From: Desulfosporosinus acididurans
Lineage (GTDB): Bacteria; Bacillota; Desulfitobacteriia; Desulfitobacteriales; Desulfitobacteriaceae
Direction: 5' to 3'
Length of the DNA stretch: 64,000 nucleotides
Assembly (NCBI RefSeq): GCF_001029285.1
Contig: NZ_LDZY01000007.1
Location: forward strand, 1 to 64,000
The notes beneath the pieces are model-generated. The model saw nothing but the letters and a program-made list of their open reading frames with translations, did no database searches and was not told the origin of the DNA. Below, piece by piece: positions 1-7,952 of the stretch (its first letter is position 1; each line of letters begins with the position of its first letter). A program made the translations under genes and the position numbers.

Positions 1-207
<207 letters not shown>

Positions 208-325
208 AAAAAGATACGTTAGCAAAGGGAACGTGGCTCAAATGGTTCCGAAAAGACGAAGCTAGAAAAAGACTCTATGTAGTTTTGAGAGAACAGAGTT
301 CGAAAAGGACAACTGAATCTCAGAG

Positions 326-442
326 ATCTGGTGATCATGCCGGAGGGGTTCCACCCGTTTCCATACCGAACACGGAAGTTAAGACCTCCAGGGCCAAGGA
401 TACTTGGGGCGCAGGCTCCTGGGAAAGTAGGTCATCGCCAGG
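326..442 (+). rRNA. 5S ribosomal RNA
   Basis: A 117-nt sequence with the canonical 5S core CCGAACACGGAAGTTAAG (366-383) and the terminal helix formed by TCTGGTGAT at the start and ATCGCCAGG at the end. It lies about 120 nt after the 23S end, as expected for a 23S-5S operon, and is followed directly by a terminator. Confidence 0.96.
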
Positions 443-452
443 TAAAACAAGC

Positions 453-484
453 AACAGACTGCCATAATGGTAGTCTGTTTGTGT
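453..484 (+). terminator. Terminator after the intact 5S gene
   Basis: The arms AACAGACTGCC (453-463) and GGTAGTCTGTT (469-479) form an 11-bp hairpin with a five-base loop, followed by a T-rich tract. It lies 10 nt after the 5S gene and probably ends the rRNA operon. Confidence 0.85.
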
Positions 485-513
485 TTCATGAAAGAAGTGA
501 AAGATATTGGGTC

Positions 514-636
514 CCACACTGCAGGAGAAGGCGTCACTGGACGCAGTGTGGCGAAAAGCTCGTACTTCGCCACGAAGTGAATCTCTAGGGTTGGTGGCTC
601 GGCGAAACCCTCCACCGGAGGCTTTCGTGCTTTTCG
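514..636 (+). repeat. Hairpin element A (CCACACTGC / GCAGTGTGG family)
   Basis: The inverted repeat CCACACTGC (514-522) / GCAGTGTGG (543-551) is followed at once by a second arm pair, CGAAAAGC (552-559) / GCTTTTCG (629-636). The same two-hairpin plan, CCACACT...AGTGTGG then CGAAAGGC...GCCTTTCG, recurs at 663-722 inside the broken 5S copy. A fragment recurs at 850-877. There is no coding potential. It looks like a short non-autonomous palindromic element. Confidence 0.6.
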
Positions 637-779
637 TATACACGAACACGGAAGTTAAGGATCCACACTGCAGGAGTATGCGTATGGGGACTTAGTGTGG
701 CGAAAGGCTCATCCGCCTTTCGTTCCAGGGCCGATAATACTTGGGGCGCAGGCCCCTGGGAAAGTAGGTCATCGCCAGG
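632..779 (+). pseudogene. Second, interrupted 5S rRNA copy
   Basis: The 5S core CGAACACGGAAGTTAAG (644-660) is followed not by the expected continuation but by a 64-nt hairpin insert (661-724). The 5S sequence then resumes from CCAGGGCC (725) to the terminal ATCGCCAGGT (771-780), nearly identical to the intact copy. The first 35 or so nucleotides of the 5S are missing, replaced by hairpin element A. The RNA could not fold as a normal 5S. The following terminator and the ATATTGG(G)TCCCACACTGCAG motif are also duplicated, so the whole 5S-terminator unit appears tandemly repeated and then damaged. Confidence 0.8.
663..722 (+). repeat. Hairpin element B inserted in the 5S pseudogene
   Basis: CCACACT (663-669) pairs with AGTGTGG (694-700), and CGAAAGGC (701-708) pairs with GCCTTTCG (715-722). 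It shares the opening CCACACTGCAGGAG and the AGTGTGGCGAAA junction with element A, but its second loop is much shorter. It sits exactly where 5S homology breaks. Confidence 0.65.
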
Positions 780-780
780 T

Positions 781-830
781 AAAACACAAAATAGACTATC
801 TCTGTCGAGGTAGTCTATTTTGTGTTTTAT
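781..830 (+). terminator. Terminator after the 5S pseudogene
   Basis: A perfect 18-bp stem, AAAACACAAAATAGACTA (781-798) with TAGTCTATTTTGTGTTTT (811-828), directly after the broken 5S. It is a diverged counterpart of the terminator at 453-484. Confidence 0.85.
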
Positions 831-888
831 ATAAGTTGAAAATATTGGTCCCACACTGCAGAAATTTGCCTTGTGGGAAAGTTTAAAT

Positions 889-1596
889 TTATAAAACAAG
901 ACCATTTGTTGATATCGTTGCGACAGTATAGGGAATTGTTTTATTGCTATTAGCTAAGGCTTTATTTGCTGCATTCACAAGTCCTCCGCAACAGGGGACT
1001 TCCATTTTTAAAATGGTAATGCTCGAAATAGAATGACGTTTCATAATTTCGCTCAATTTTTCTGAGTAGTCGATGTTATCCAGTTTAGGACAAGCAATTA
1101 GAGTGACTTTTCCGAGCATGAATTGCTGGTGAATATTTAGATATGCGAAGGCGGTACAATCGGCAGCAAGTAATATGTCGGCGTTATCAAAGTAGGGTGC
1201 ATCGATTGATACTAATTTTAACTGACATGGCCATTGGGCGAGCTGAGATTGTGAGTTTTCTGGAGATACAACCTTAGACGATTGAACTGCTTTTGGTGAG
1301 GGTTTGCACTGGGTGCTTAGAGAAATAGAGGATAAAGAGCTTTCCGTTTCTTTCGGATTGCTATTTAAGTGTATTTTAACAGCTTCCTCATCATATTCGA
1401 CGGTTTCTCGCTCTTCAAGAGTAATAGCTCCGGTGGGGCATTCAGGCAGGCAGTCGCCGAGGCCATCGCAATAGGTTTCAGAAATAAGCGTGGCTTTACC
1501 GTTAACTAATTGCAATGCTCCTTCATGACAAGCATTAACACAGAGCTTGCATCCGTTGCAAAGTTCCTGATTTATGGTAATAATTTTACGTTTCAT
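889..1596 (-). CDS. 4Fe-4S dicluster-type ferredoxin protein
   Basis: A 235-aa protein. The N-terminus carries a classical cluster motif, C13-x2-C16-x2-C19-x3-C23, then a variant second motif with C43, C49 and C53 (CDGLGDCLPECP). A low-complexity Ser-rich linker (about 85-115) leads to a C-terminal domain of about 120 residues with the motif EVPCCGG. This arrangement is known for a family of small Fe-S proteins of strict anaerobes. The function is not established; redox transfer or redox sensing is inferred. The start is set by AGAGGTG upstream of ATG 1596. It is monocistronic and convergent with the rRNA operon. Confidence 0.8.
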   Translation of the reverse strand: MKRKIITINQELCNGCKLCVNACHEGALQLVNGKATLISETYCDGLGDCLPECPTGAITLEERETVEYDEEAVKIHLNSNPKETESSLSSISLSTQCKPSPKAVQSSKVVSPENSQSQLAQWPCQLKLVSIDAPYFDNADILLAADCTAFAYLNIHQQFMLGKVTLIACPKLDNIDYSEKLSEIMKRHSISSITILKMEVPCCGGLVNAANKALANSNKTIPYTVATISTNGLVL

Positions 1597-1732
1597 TCAT
1601 AACACCTCTTGAGTTTAGTAAGGGATTATTAAGACAAAATTTTAGTAAAAAACAGAAAGCAAGAAGTTATAGATATAGAGTTATTAAACCCAACTTAGCT
1701 ATTATACAAGATGATCTGGATATATAACAGAG

Positions 1733-1783
1733 GTGAACATGCTCCCACCACTTACGTTCTGCGAACGTTGAAGTGGGGACTTC
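1733..1783 (-). repeat. Palindromic element ending in GTTCAC
   Basis: On the minus strand, CCCCACTTCAACGTTC and GAACGTAAGTGGTGGG form a long hairpin, followed by GCATGTTCAC. It resembles the other elements of this window at 6711, 8643, 45180 and 56797. It occupies the gene-free stretch 1597-1953. That stretch also holds GTTAACGGTTAAC at 1876-1888, a possible operator, and nothing else recognisable. Confidence 0.5.
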
Positions 1784-1953
1784 TTGCTAACGTGGTTAAA
1801 TCAAGTTGCTTAAGCGAAATTGTGATAGCAGAAGTTGCAATAGCACTGGAGCATATGTTCTTTTAAATACCCTTTGTTAACGGTTAACCTCAAAATATCA
1901 TACTATTTAATAAGAAGTAATTTAGTATGTGAATCAATGAGGTGTATCGTTGT

Positions 1954-2862
1954 ATGGAATGGGCTTTAGGTATTCCCAACATTGAAAAAGTATATTTTAT
2001 GGACGATCCCTGGTGTGAAAATAATGTATTTCGATCCGGCATGATAAAAGAAATTAGTGAGAACGTCTTGGGGGAAATTTTATTTACAAGGATATATTTT
2101 GGACAAGAATTTTGCGAAAGGTCAATACCTTCCTTACGCGAGGTTCTAGATGTTTATTCTCGAGCGAGAGAATACGGTCAAGAATTAACTTTAGTTACGC
2201 CTTATGTGACAGAAAATGGTCTAACAAAGCTGCGGCAGTTATTGCAAGGTTTGTCAAAGGAAGGTTTAGCATTAGAAGTTGTAGTTAATGATTGGGGAAT
2301 ATTATATTTACTCAATAAAGAATATCCTGGTTTTAAACCTATAATAGGGCGACAGTTAAATAAGGCTTGGCGTGATCCGCGAATTGGAACTCTGACCGAA
2401 AACAAGAAAAAAAGCCATAGTCAAAAATCTAGTTCTTTACCTATGACGAGCTTTGAAAGCGATATTATACAAAAGGTTTTTACGGACTTTGGGGTAAGTC
2501 ATGTTGAATTAGATATTCCGCCGAGCGGATTAAATGATTTTGAACGATGGAATAATAAAGTTTCTTTATACTTTCCATATACCGCAATAACAAGCGGCAG
2601 GATGTGTCTTTTACGGTCATGGGGATACCAAAAAGGCGATAAGTTTAAAACAACAGACAAAACCTGTGGACACACTTGCAGACAATTCTGGGTAGAACTT
2701 TCAGATAAATCAGGTCAAGTTCCTGTGTCTCCAAATTGGCATATTGTTCAAAAAGGTAATGCAATTTTTTGTGTATTTAAGGAAGGTTTCCTTAAGGATA
2801 CGCTTAATATTATATCGCGAATAGGGATTGACCGCTTAATTTTTCAACCTGAGCCCATTTGA
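1954..2862 (+). CDS. U32-family protein, UbiV-like with Fe-S cysteines
   Basis: A 302-aa protein resembling the smaller, UbiV-type members of the U32 'peptidase' family, which are TIM-barrel proteins. Cysteines at 54, 218, 238 and 242, the last pair as CGHTC, follow the order known for the 4Fe-4S ligands of E. coli UbiV (single, single, then CxxxC). The start ATG 1954 is chosen because GAGGTG lies 9 nt upstream; an in-frame GTG at 1942 overlaps that site. It is followed 18 nt later by a second U32 gene, so the two probably form a heterodimer as UbiU and UbiV do. UbiUV catalyse oxygen-independent hydroxylation in ubiquinone synthesis. Whether this pair acts on a quinone, RNA or another substrate cannot be told from the sequence. 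Confidence 0.65.
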   Translation: MEWALGIPNIEKVYFMDDPWCENNVFRSGMIKEISENVLGEILFTRIYFGQEFCERSIPSLREVLDVYSRAREYGQELTLVTPYVTENGLTKLRQLLQGLSKEGLALEVVVNDWGILYLLNKEYPGFKPIIGRQLNKAWRDPRIGTLTENKKKSHSQKSSSLPMTSFESDIIQKVFTDFGVSHVELDIPPSGLNDFERWNNKVSLYFPYTAITSGRMCLLRSWGYQKGDKFKTTDKTCGHTCRQFWVELSDKSGQVPVSPNWHIVQKGNAIFCVFKEGFLKDTLNIISRIGIDRLIFQPEPI

Positions 2863-2880
2863 GGAGAGGAGGGCTAAACA

Positions 2881-3882
2881 TTGAAAATTCTAGCCCCTTT
2901 AACTTCGTTTGAAGAGGGAAAAGCTCTTATTTCAGAAGGAGCAAAAGAATTGTATTGCGGTCTGCAACCTAATTATTGGGATTCGGTTTCCGGAGATAGG
3001 TTTTGGCTGAACCGCCGAGGTCCTAGTCAAGGCAATTTGCCAAATCTAGAGGAATTATCTAAAGTTGTTGGATTGGCCCATGCTCATGATGTGAAAGTTT
3101 TTCTAACATTGAATCAGTCTGTCTATTCAAATTCCTTGTACCAAGAAATCTTAAAGTTCGTTAGAGAAGTTTATGCGATTTGCAGCCCAGATGCTCTGAT
3201 AATTGGAGATCCTGGTCTGATGAAAATGATGAAGGAGAAAATGCCGGAAGTAACGCTTCATGCAAGCAGTTTAGGAGGAATTCTCAACACAGAGACTGCC
3301 AAGTTTTTTCGCGATTTAGGCGCGAAGAGACTGATTTTTCCAAGATATTTGGATTTAGAAGATATGGCTAATATCATTCAAAAGATCGGTTCAGATGTGG
3401 AGTATGAAGCCTTTGTACTCAATGATGGGTGTATTTTTGAAGAAGCGTATTGCTTTGCAAATCATGCTTTTAGTGGTGCGATTTGTCATAACCCCCATTG
3501 GATTTATAAACTTTATGATAAGAATGGACAATCAAGAAAAGAAGATAACTGTTCTTTTTCTCAGCATCTCATGGATTATCGTGAATTTATTTATATAGGG
3601 ATCAAAAATATGGGCGAAAGTATCAGTCCCAAAGGAGACCCTATGGGCATGTGTGGACTTTGTGCATTACCGGAACTAAAAGCAATGGGTGTATGTTCTC
3701 TTAAAATCGTTGGGAGAGAATCGTCTCTTGAAAAAAAAGCGGCGAGCGTAAGGCTGTTGAGAAAATCTCTTGCAAGTCTAGAAGGGGAGGAAAATCCCGA
3801 GATTCTCAAGTTATGTTTTCGGATGATGCGTTCTATTCCGAAATTATGTGATAGCAGTTATATGTGTTATTACCGAGACTAA
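2881..3882 (+). CDS. U32-family protein, UbiU-like partner
   Basis: A 333-aa U32-family protein. The N-terminus (KILAPLTSFEEGKALISEGA, 2-21) and the 'ELYCG' segment match the usual U32 opening. Cysteines at 184 and 191 (C-x6-C), 202, 224, 258 and 261 (CGLC) are candidates for a 4Fe-4S site; a C-x6-C pair is also part of the UbiU ligand set. It starts at TTG 2881 behind an exceptionally strong GGAGAGGAGGG site. It is co-transcribed with the preceding UbiV-like gene. The protease activity implied by the historical family name is doubtful; Fe-S-dependent modification chemistry is more likely by family analogy. Confidence 0.7.
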   Translation: MKILAPLTSFEEGKALISEGAKELYCGLQPNYWDSVSGDRFWLNRRGPSQGNLPNLEELSKVVGLAHAHDVKVFLTLNQSVYSNSLYQEILKFVREVYAICSPDALIIGDPGLMKMMKEKMPEVTLHASSLGGILNTETAKFFRDLGAKRLIFPRYLDLEDMANIIQKIGSDVEYEAFVLNDGCIFEEAYCFANHAFSGAICHNPHWIYKLYDKNGQSRKEDNCSFSQHLMDYREFIYIGIKNMGESISPKGDPMGMCGLCALPELKAMGVCSLKIVGRESSLEKKAASVRLLRKSLASLEGEENPEILKLCFRMMRSIPKLCDSSYMCYYRD

Positions 3883-4115
3883 CGGACATCAGAGTTATCA
3901 AGCAGAGTATGGGTGACAACCCTCTGTAAAGGAGAGGGTCCAGTCAAAGATGGTATATTGCATAAATCGTTAATGAGAAAGAAATCGGCAACTTGTTTTC
4001 GGTTATCCTTTTTTATGTGGGCGGGAAGATGCGTTTGTCGGACATAGTTTTGAATGTGAGTGTTATTAATATCGTCCTGACTTAATCTCTGGACAGCTTC
4101 AAGAAAAAGAGCCTC
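3879..4115 (-). pseudogene. Open frame without start, possible gene remnant
   Basis: A stop-free minus-strand frame of 78 codons runs between TGA at 4118 and TAG at 3879-3881. It has no ATG, GTG or TTG near its 5' side. The upstream end overlaps the terminator of the 91-aa gene, so it is unlikely to be an active gene. The conceptual product contains hydrophilic helix-like stretches (for example HIKKDNRKQVADFF) and could be the tail of a decayed gene. Length alone is compatible with chance. Confidence 0.2.
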
Positions 4116-4139
4116 TCACCTGAAGGTGAAAGACTCTTT
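4101..4139 (-). terminator. Terminator of the 91-aa gene
   Basis: On the minus strand, TAAAGAG...TCACCT / AGGTGA...CTCTTT forms a hairpin, followed by TTTTTCTT. It lies 20 nt after the stop codon of the gene at 4160-4435. Confidence 0.75.
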
Positions 4140-4159
4140 AGTTAAATTCATGGACTATA

Positions 4160-4435
4160 TCACTGCCGGGCGTAATTTTGAAGATCATTTTTCACACCAT
4201 GTTGCTTCTGAATTTCGTTAACATGAGGTATCCATGAAAGTAGTTTTTCCTTAACGTCACGATCACTGACTTGATCTACCAGCAGTACTTCTTTTTCATT
4301 TAACTGTATTCCAATGCGATATTGATGATTCTCAGCATCAGTACTGACTAGAATTCCTTCAAAAGGTTCCTTTGCGTAAAGAGAATTTTGAAGGAAAGCT
4401 TCTTTACTCATTAATTGACCATTGATGTTTTCCAT
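4160..4435 (-). CDS. Small conserved-looking protein of unknown function
   Basis: A 91-aa soluble protein with no family I recognise. It is acidic to neutral, has no signal peptide and no membrane segment, and contains predicted beta-strand stretches such as YRIGIQLNEKEVLLVDQV. AGGAGA lies at a good distance upstream of ATG 4435, and a clear terminator follows, so it is probably a real monocistronic gene. Function unknown. Confidence 0.6.
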   Translation of the reverse strand: MENINGQLMSKEAFLQNSLYAKEPFEGILVSTDAENHQYRIGIQLNEKEVLLVDQVSDRDVKEKLLSWIPHVNEIQKQHGVKNDLQNYARQ

Positions 4436-4513
4436 AATATAATCTCCTGTTCAATAGTATTTACCTAAGATATTTTGTGTTCGTTCAGGGTTTTTATGTG
4501 AATTTACCTTTGC

Positions 4514-4547
4514 TTGACTTTTTCACGGCAAGGAGGAATGGTATAAT
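4514..4547 (+). promoter_or_regulatory. Possible sigma-A promoter for rlmN
   Basis: A perfect -10 TATAAT (4542-4547) is preceded by TTGACT (4514-4519) at 22 bp, which is too far for a standard promoter, and by TTTTCA (4520-4525) at a workable 16 bp. It would give a leader of about 140 nt before rlmN. Confidence 0.4.
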
Positions 4548-4693
4548 TAAGTGCTAAAATACAATTTTAAAAACAATGTTCGATATTTTGGAAATATAAA
4601 AGGCGAAAAGTGTCGTCTGATTACATTTTAATTATTAAAAGAGTATGATTTTGCTCAGCGGGATTTTGTTTCCGTTGACTGTGAGGAAATAGA

Positions 4694-5755
4694 ATGAGTA
4701 AAGAATTAATTTATAGTTTAACTTTTGAACAATTAGCGGCGTATCTTTTGAAATTTGGACATAAGAAGTTCCGGGCCTTACAAGTTTGGGACTGGCTTTA
4801 TCGAAAGAATGCAACACAATTTTCAGAAATGATTGACGTCCATAAGGACTGTATTCAGCTATTGACAGATCACTTTGTCATCAATTCGTTGAGAGAATAT
4901 GAGAAACAGGAGTCTGAGGATGGAACAGTAAAATTTTTACTTAAATTACGAGATGAGCATTTAATAGAAACTGTTTTAATGAGACATAAATTTGGATTAT
5001 CGGTTTGTGTTACGACCCAGGTCGGCTGTAATATGGGGTGTAGTTTTTGTGCCAGTGGCCTTTTAGTTAAAAAACGCGATTTATCCGCCGGTGAAATTGT
5101 TGAACAGATAATGGCTGTTCAGGAGCATCTTAAGAGAAGCAACCGGCAAGAACAGGTAAGTCATGTTGTAGTCATGGGAATCGGTGAACCATTTGATAAT
5201 TTTTCAAATGTCGTTAATGCTATTCGGATTATAAAGGATCATAAAGGGCTGGCAATTCCCGCCCGTCATATTACTGTATCGACCAGTGGTTTAGCGGACA
5301 GAATTTATCAGTTCGCCGATGAGAATTTACAGGTAAATTTGGCAATTTCACTGCATGCTCCTTCGAACGAGCTGCGATCGCAAATTATGAAAATTAATCG
5401 GAGTTTTTCAATTCAAAGCATTATGGAGGCGCTTGACTATTATCGACAGAAAACGAAGCGAAGGGTTACTTTAGAATATATTCTGCTTAAAGATTTGAAT
5501 GATAAACGGGAACATGCTCTGCAAATCGCTGAATTGATCGGAGAAAAGAAGCAGCTTATAAATGTCAACTTAATTCCCTATAACCCGGTGGAGGAACATC
5601 CCCAGTATCAACGTAGTGAGCATGAAGTAATGTTGGCTTTCTATGATACCCTAAAAAAGCAAGGCATTAATTGTAGTATCCGTCTTGAGCATGGGGCAGA
5701 TATTGATGCTGCCTGCGGACAGCTGCGCAGTAAACACAGTCGCTGCTCGAGTTAG
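4694..5755 (+). CDS. rlmN: Dual-specificity RNA methyltransferase RlmN
   Basis: A 353-aa radical-SAM enzyme that methylates C2 of adenosine 2503 in 23S rRNA and of A37 in certain tRNAs. The radical-SAM cluster ligands are C112, C116 and C119 (CNMGCSFC). The C-terminal cysteine C341 (AACGQLRSK) is in the position of the mechanistic cysteine of the RlmN/Cfr family. Length matches the family. It lies at the head of a likely two-gene unit with the DegV protein, which starts 57 nt downstream. Confidence 0.95.
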   Translation: MSKELIYSLTFEQLAAYLLKFGHKKFRALQVWDWLYRKNATQFSEMIDVHKDCIQLLTDHFVINSLREYEKQESEDGTVKFLLKLRDEHLIETVLMRHKFGLSVCVTTQVGCNMGCSFCASGLLVKKRDLSAGEIVEQIMAVQEHLKRSNRQEQVSHVVVMGIGEPFDNFSNVVNAIRIIKDHKGLAIPARHITVSTSGLADRIYQFADENLQVNLAISLHAPSNELRSQIMKINRSFSIQSIMEALDYYRQKTKRRVTLEYILLKDLNDKREHALQIAELIGEKKQLINVNLIPYNPVEEHPQYQRSEHEVMLAFYDTLKKQGINCSIRLEHGADIDAACGQLRSKHSRCSS

Positions 5756-5812
5756 GGTGTTAGGATTACAAGATTGCTGAAGAATAACCAACAGAGTACG
5801 GGGGAAAAGGTT

Positions 5813-6646
5813 ATGGACTACATAGTTGTCATGGACAGCGGATGTGACCTGAATGAAGATATCAAGGAGCAAATTCCTCTTCGGATAGTACCGCTTAGTG
5901 TCGTTTTAGGAGAACACGATTTTCTTGATGAAAACGTAAATTTGCAGAACTTTTTAGAAGAGATGAAACGTACAGCAGTGGCACCGCGTACTGCCAGTCC
6001 TTCACCGAGTGGGTTTCATAAATGGTTTAACGAAGCAGACAATATTTTTGTCGTAACTCTCTCCTCCAAAATTAGTAGTACCTATAATAATGCCATTTTA
6101 GCCCAAACAATGTTTTTGGAACAGCAAGGTACAGGTTTTATCCATGTCTTTGATTCTCTTACCGCTTCTGTGGGAGAGACTTTGATTGGACTAAAAATTG
6201 CGGAATTGATTCAGAATAACCTAAAGAAGGGTGAGATTGTCGAACGGGTTAATCAATATATACAGGAAATGAGGACGTTCTTCCTTCTGGATTCTTTGGA
6301 GCATTTAATTAAATCCGGACGACTGAATCGCTTTGCAGGGACAGTTGCGACTTGGCTTTCCATAAAACCCATTTTAGGTGCGTCAGATGAAGGAACCATT
6401 GACTTGATTGAGAAAGTACGAGGATCGAAAAGAGCCTTTCATCGCTTCCTTGAAGTCATTGGGGAAAAAGGAGAAAAGATGGAGGACAAAGTGTTGGGAA
6501 TTGCCCATTGTAATTGTTTAGACAAGGCCTTGGCCTTAAAAGAAGAAATACAGCAGCGATATAGTTTTAAAGATGTAATTATCGTAGAAATGGGAGCAAC
6601 GATTTCAGCCTATGCCGATGAAGGCGGGATTTTAGTTGCATATTAA
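5813..6646 (+). CDS. DegV family fatty-acid-binding protein (FakB-like)
   Basis: A 277-aa DegV protein. This family binds a fatty acid and presents it to the kinase FakA, feeding exogenous fatty acids into phospholipid synthesis. The opening DYIVVMDSGCDL and the TASPSPSGF loop (60-68) match the phosphate/carboxyl-binding Ser/Thr motif of the family. ATG 5813 is chosen because the product then starts directly with the family N-terminus; a TTG at 5774 would add 13 unrelated residues. No fakA partner is visible in this window. Confidence 0.88.
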   Translation: MDYIVVMDSGCDLNEDIKEQIPLRIVPLSVVLGEHDFLDENVNLQNFLEEMKRTAVAPRTASPSPSGFHKWFNEADNIFVVTLSSKISSTYNNAILAQTMFLEQQGTGFIHVFDSLTASVGETLIGLKIAELIQNNLKKGEIVERVNQYIQEMRTFFLLDSLEHLIKSGRLNRFAGTVATWLSIKPILGASDEGTIDLIEKVRGSKRAFHRFLEVIGEKGEKMEDKVLGIAHCNCLDKALALKEEIQQRYSFKDVIIVEMGATISAYADEGGILVAY

Positions 6647-6656
6647 TAGTTTCTTC

Positions 6657-6691
6657 AGCTCTTTGTCTTAATCGGGCAAAGGGCTTTTTGT
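6657..6691 (+). terminator. Terminator after the DegV gene
   Basis: GCTCTTTG and CAAAGGGC form a hairpin (one G-T pair) followed by TTTTTG and further T residues, directly after the DegV stop codon. Confidence 0.75.
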
Positions 6692-6710
6692 TTTAATTCC
6701 ATCAATATAA

Positions 6711-6885
6711 GTGAACTTGTTCAGCTAAATCTGAACATCAGAGCTTCGGTGACGAAAGTGTCCTATGGACAATTTCTCCGAAAGCGCCTAGCCCATAAAA
6801 AATACTATTGCGCTCAAGGATAGATTCTACCCCACCAAAGCAAGGTTGGGAACCACTTTCACTTGTGAAGTGGGAGTCTTGCGAT
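6711..6885 (-). repeat. Longest copy of the palindromic GTTCAC element
   Basis: Read on the minus strand, this gene-free stretch has a hairpin (CCCACTTCACAAG / arms at 6854-6875), then GGGGTAGAATC, a GC-rich segment with the small hairpin CTTTCGTCACCGAAG, then GTTCAGATTTAGCTGAAC (6719-6736), and ends in AAGTTCAC at 6711. The GTTCAG...CTGAAC hairpin plus (G/A)AGTTCAC end recurs at 8677-8702 and, slightly changed, at 56836-56859. GGTAGAATC recurs at 45243-45251. Two terminal hairpins and no transposase suggest a non-autonomous element of the IS200/IS605 type (inference). Confidence 0.55.
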
Positions 6886-6961
6886 TGAATAAACATTTTA
6901 ATATTTGTCGATTAATATATTAACATAGTTAACATGTATCTTAATTATATAAATATATTAA

Positions 6962-6990
6962 TTGACATTATGAATATAAAAGCTTATTAT
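6962..6990 (+). promoter_or_regulatory. Sigma-A promoter of the DUF2089/YvlB-type operon
   Basis: TTGACA (6962-6967) and TATTAT (6985-6990) with a 17-bp spacer, 45 nt upstream of the DUF2089 start, in very AT-rich DNA. Confidence 0.8.
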
Positions 6991-7034
6991 ATTCAATATA
7001 AAAGCAGTAAGTTACTTAATGAGAGGTGATAAGC

Positions 7035-7466
7035 TTGAATTATAAGATACCCCATCGTTGTCCGGTATGTGATCATGAATTAAAAATTAGTAAATTAACC
7101 TGTACTTATTGCCCGACTAAGATTGAAGGAGAATTCTCCTCTTGTAAGTTTTGCAGACTCCCAAGGGAACAGATTCTATTTATCGAGGCGTTTATTAAAT
7201 GCCGGGGGAATATTAAAGAGGTCGAAAAAGAATTGGGGATCTCTTATCCGACGGTACGCAGCCGTTTAGACAGTGTCATTGAGGCCCTTGACTACAGTTT
7301 AGAGAAAGAAAAAGAGCCTGTCTCTGAGAATGCAGCGATAACCAAAGAACAACTGCGGCGGCAAGAGATACTTGAGGCTCTCAATCGCGGGGAAATATCG
7401 GCGCAAGAGGCAGCATTTCAGATGAGGAAACAGAGAGGCTCAAATTTCGAAGAAGAAATAGATTAA
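7035..7466 (+). CDS. DUF2089 family protein (zinc-ribbon plus HTH)
   Basis: A 143-aa protein. The N-terminal part has cysteine pairs CPVC, CTYC and CKFC, fitting a zinc-ribbon. This is followed by a helix-turn-helix-like segment (EVEKELGISYPTVRSRLD) and a C-terminal acidic tail of the sort that precedes SHOCT-like proteins. DUF2089 proteins are thought to be transcriptional regulators. The start is TTG 7035 behind GAGAGGTGAT; the GTG at 7026 lies inside that site. First gene of a four-gene operon, so autoregulation is plausible but not shown. Confidence 0.82.
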   Translation: MNYKIPHRCPVCDHELKISKLTCTYCPTKIEGEFSSCKFCRLPREQILFIEAFIKCRGNIKEVEKELGISYPTVRSRLDSVIEALDYSLEKEKEPVSENAAITKEQLRRQEILEALNRGEISAQEAAFQMRKQRGSNFEEEID

Positions 7467-7483
7467 AAAGGAGTAATTCAAAT

Positions 7484-7939
7484 ATGAGCAGCGAAAAAAT
7501 GAAAATACTCGAGATGATTCAGGAGGGAAAACTAACAGCCGCGGAGGGAATGGAACTGCTTAAGGCGATGGAAGAAGAAATATCGAGTGATAGGGCTTCA
7601 GCGATGCCGGAAATCGATTTGGTTAAACCTGAAATGGCTAAGTCAAACACAGGGGATCGCTTCCTGCGGGTTCGAGTTCTAGGGGAAAAATCTCTGAAGG
7701 TTAATGTCAATGTTCCCTTGAGCCTAATACGCTCTGCGTCAAAGTTAGTGGTTTATGCTATGAGCTTTGTTCCTGCTGATAAGCGTACGGAATTAGAACA
7801 AAAAGGTCTTGATTTGCAAGCTTTGGATGTTGAGGAGCTTGTCCGCTTAGTTGAAGAAACTGTGGATGGTAAGATAGTGGATGTGGAAGTATCAGATCCT
7901 CAGGAGGGCAGAATCAAGGTGGAAGTGTGTGTGGAATAA
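7484..7939 (+). CDS. SHOCT-like/YvlB N-terminal domain protein
   Basis: A 151-aa protein opening with a short helical SHOCT-like module (MKILEMIQEGKLTAAEGMEL). This is followed by a linker and a domain of alternating beta-strands and helices (about 60-151: RVRV, VNVNVP, a helix pair, VDVEVSD, IKVEVCV). Such proteins occur with PspC/YvlC and YvlD proteins in Firmicute envelope-stress operons. It lies 17 nt after the DUF2089 gene with an AAAGGAG site. The exact role is unknown; a small-protein partner of the regulator or of the membrane protein downstream is inferred. Confidence 0.72.
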   Translation: MSSEKMKILEMIQEGKLTAAEGMELLKAMEEEISSDRASAMPEIDLVKPEMAKSNTGDRFLRVRVLGEKSLKVNVNVPLSLIRSASKLVVYAMSFVPADKRTELEQKGLDLQALDVEELVRLVEETVDGKIVDVEVSDPQEGRIKVEVCVE

Positions 7940-7952
7940 TTACACCACGTTC

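Noticed and set aside
285-905. Several overlapping open frames across the 5S genes and hairpin elements
   Set aside because: They run through rRNA and palindromic DNA, lack ribosome binding sites, and exist on both strands.
3883-4000. Riboswitch-like hairpin (ACCCTCT/AGAGGGT) after the second U32 gene
   Set aside because: It lies downstream of a gene on one strand and has no gene to control on the other; no known riboswitch core was recognised.
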